Assembly (NCBI GenBank): GCA_023410715.1
Contig: JAEYPN010000008.1
Coordinates: 1 to 42,090, forward strand
Origin: Bacillota bacterium
Lineage (GTDB): Bacteria > Bacillota_I > Bacilli_A > Izemoplasmatales > UBA1188
Length of the DNA stretch: 42,090 nucleotides
Direction: 5' to 3'
Shown here: positions 41,860 to 42,090 of the stretch, piece after piece
Numbering within the stretch: the stretch's first letter is position 1
Layout: every line of letters starts with the position of its first letter
Program-made: the position numbers and the translations under genes
The notes under the pieces: generated by a model
What the model was told of the DNA's origin: nothing
The model's input: only the letters and a program-made list of their open reading frames with translations
Databases searched by the model: none

Positions 41860-42090
41860 GGTAGTGTCAAGAATTTTGTGTACTTTCTTTTTAATTAAGT
41901 ATTTTGAAGTCCTTAGTGTTTTAAATTTTTTATATTTGATATTTATCGATTAGCTTTTGTTGGAGTTCACCTAAAGCTAATCCAAAACCTTTAAATATCC
42001 TTGATGATCCTTTAAAATTGTATTCATCAAATAAACTAACTAAATATTTTTCTAAAGATTCTTCAGTTGGAAATTGAATCTTTGATTTGA
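41860..42090 (-). mobile_element. Right end of an IS256-like insertion sequence, cut by window edge
   Basis: The stretch GGTAGTGTCAAGAATTTTG (41860-41878) followed by TGTAC, read on the minus strand GTACACAAAATTCTTGACAC, has the look of IS256-family terminal inverted repeats. It lies just beyond the stop of a transposase-like frame pointing out of it. The other end and any target duplication are outside the window. Confidence 0.55.
41930..42090 (-). CDS. Transposase C-terminal part (probable IS256/mutator type), partial
   Basis: A frame open from the window edge to TAA at 41930-41932; the last 52 or so residues are visible. The sequence FPTEESLEKYLVSLFDEY followed by a basic SSRIFKGFG and a C-terminal helix resembles the end of mutator-type transposases, where a Phe-Pro-x-x-x-Ser motif precedes a helix and a Trp/Gly-rich tail. 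The 5' part is outside the window, so intactness is unknown. The call rests on this short motif and the adjoining terminal-repeat-like sequence. Confidence 0.5.
   Translation of the reverse strand, partial: KSKIQFPTEESLEKYLVSLFDEYNFKGSSRIFKGFGLALGELQQKLIDKYQI

Overview
The window looks like a chromosomal segment of an AT-rich, low-GC Gram-positive bacterium (Firmicutes/Bacilli). The evidence is a Firmicutes-type str operon (rpsL-rpsG-fusA-tuf), an rpsF-ssb-rpsR operon, strong AGGAGG-type ribosome binding sites, near-consensus TTGACA-17-TATAAT promoters (often with an extended TGn -10) and U-tailed hairpin terminators. A class A penicillin-binding protein argues against a wall-less mollicute. 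All Trp codons in the genes read are TGG, and no gene ends in TGA. The lineage could be an Erysipelotrichales, RF39, Izemoplasmatales or Haloplasma relative, but the sequence alone does not settle this.

Layout. (1) 1-10.84 kb is core housekeeping: a CBS-pair protein (minus), the str operon, tatD, a penicillin-binding protein (minus), ychF-pncC and rpsF-ssb-rpsR. (2) 10.85-17.25 kb is an accessory array of ten small, mostly membrane-anchored proteins that I do not recognise beyond PH-like/STM3941-like folds. It is divided by two roughly 440-bp copies of a noncoding repeat (A, B) and two shorter copies (C, D). Each copy begins with the palindrome TGTAATATTACA (D has one changed base) 5-17 nt after a stop codon. 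(3) 17.3-19.2 kb holds a kinase-fold phosphotransferase gene and about 0.86 kb of gene-poor, apparently decayed DNA. (4) 19.2-41.74 kb is a glycan-utilisation locus: a divergent GH38-type alpha-mannosidase homologue plus a HAD hydrolase (minus), and on the plus strand a CUT1-type ABC importer without its ATPase, two surface GH127/146-like lipoproteins, an FN3/ricin-like lipoprotein, two GxGYxYP-family proteins (one exported, one cytoplasmic), a LacI repressor and a secreted four-LamG protein. (5) 41.86-42.09 kb is the end of an IS256-like insertion sequence cut by the window edge.

How it fits together. The glycan locus reads as a self-contained regulon. Matching LacI-type half-palindromes (AAAANCGGTTTT core) lie at the mannosidase promoter, at the ABC promoter and at the promoter of the second GH127-like gene, and a related site precedes lacI. 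Surface lipoproteins would bind and trim a glycan, possibly one carrying beta-L-arabinofuranose. The importer would take up oligosaccharides, and the cytoplasmic GxGYxYP protein, GH38 homologue and HAD enzyme would finish the job.

The most unusual points are the repeat-bounded array of small membrane proteins, the GH38 protein with Thr where the catalytic Asp is expected, the S12 Lys-to-Arg change at the streptomycin site, and the absence of TGA stops.
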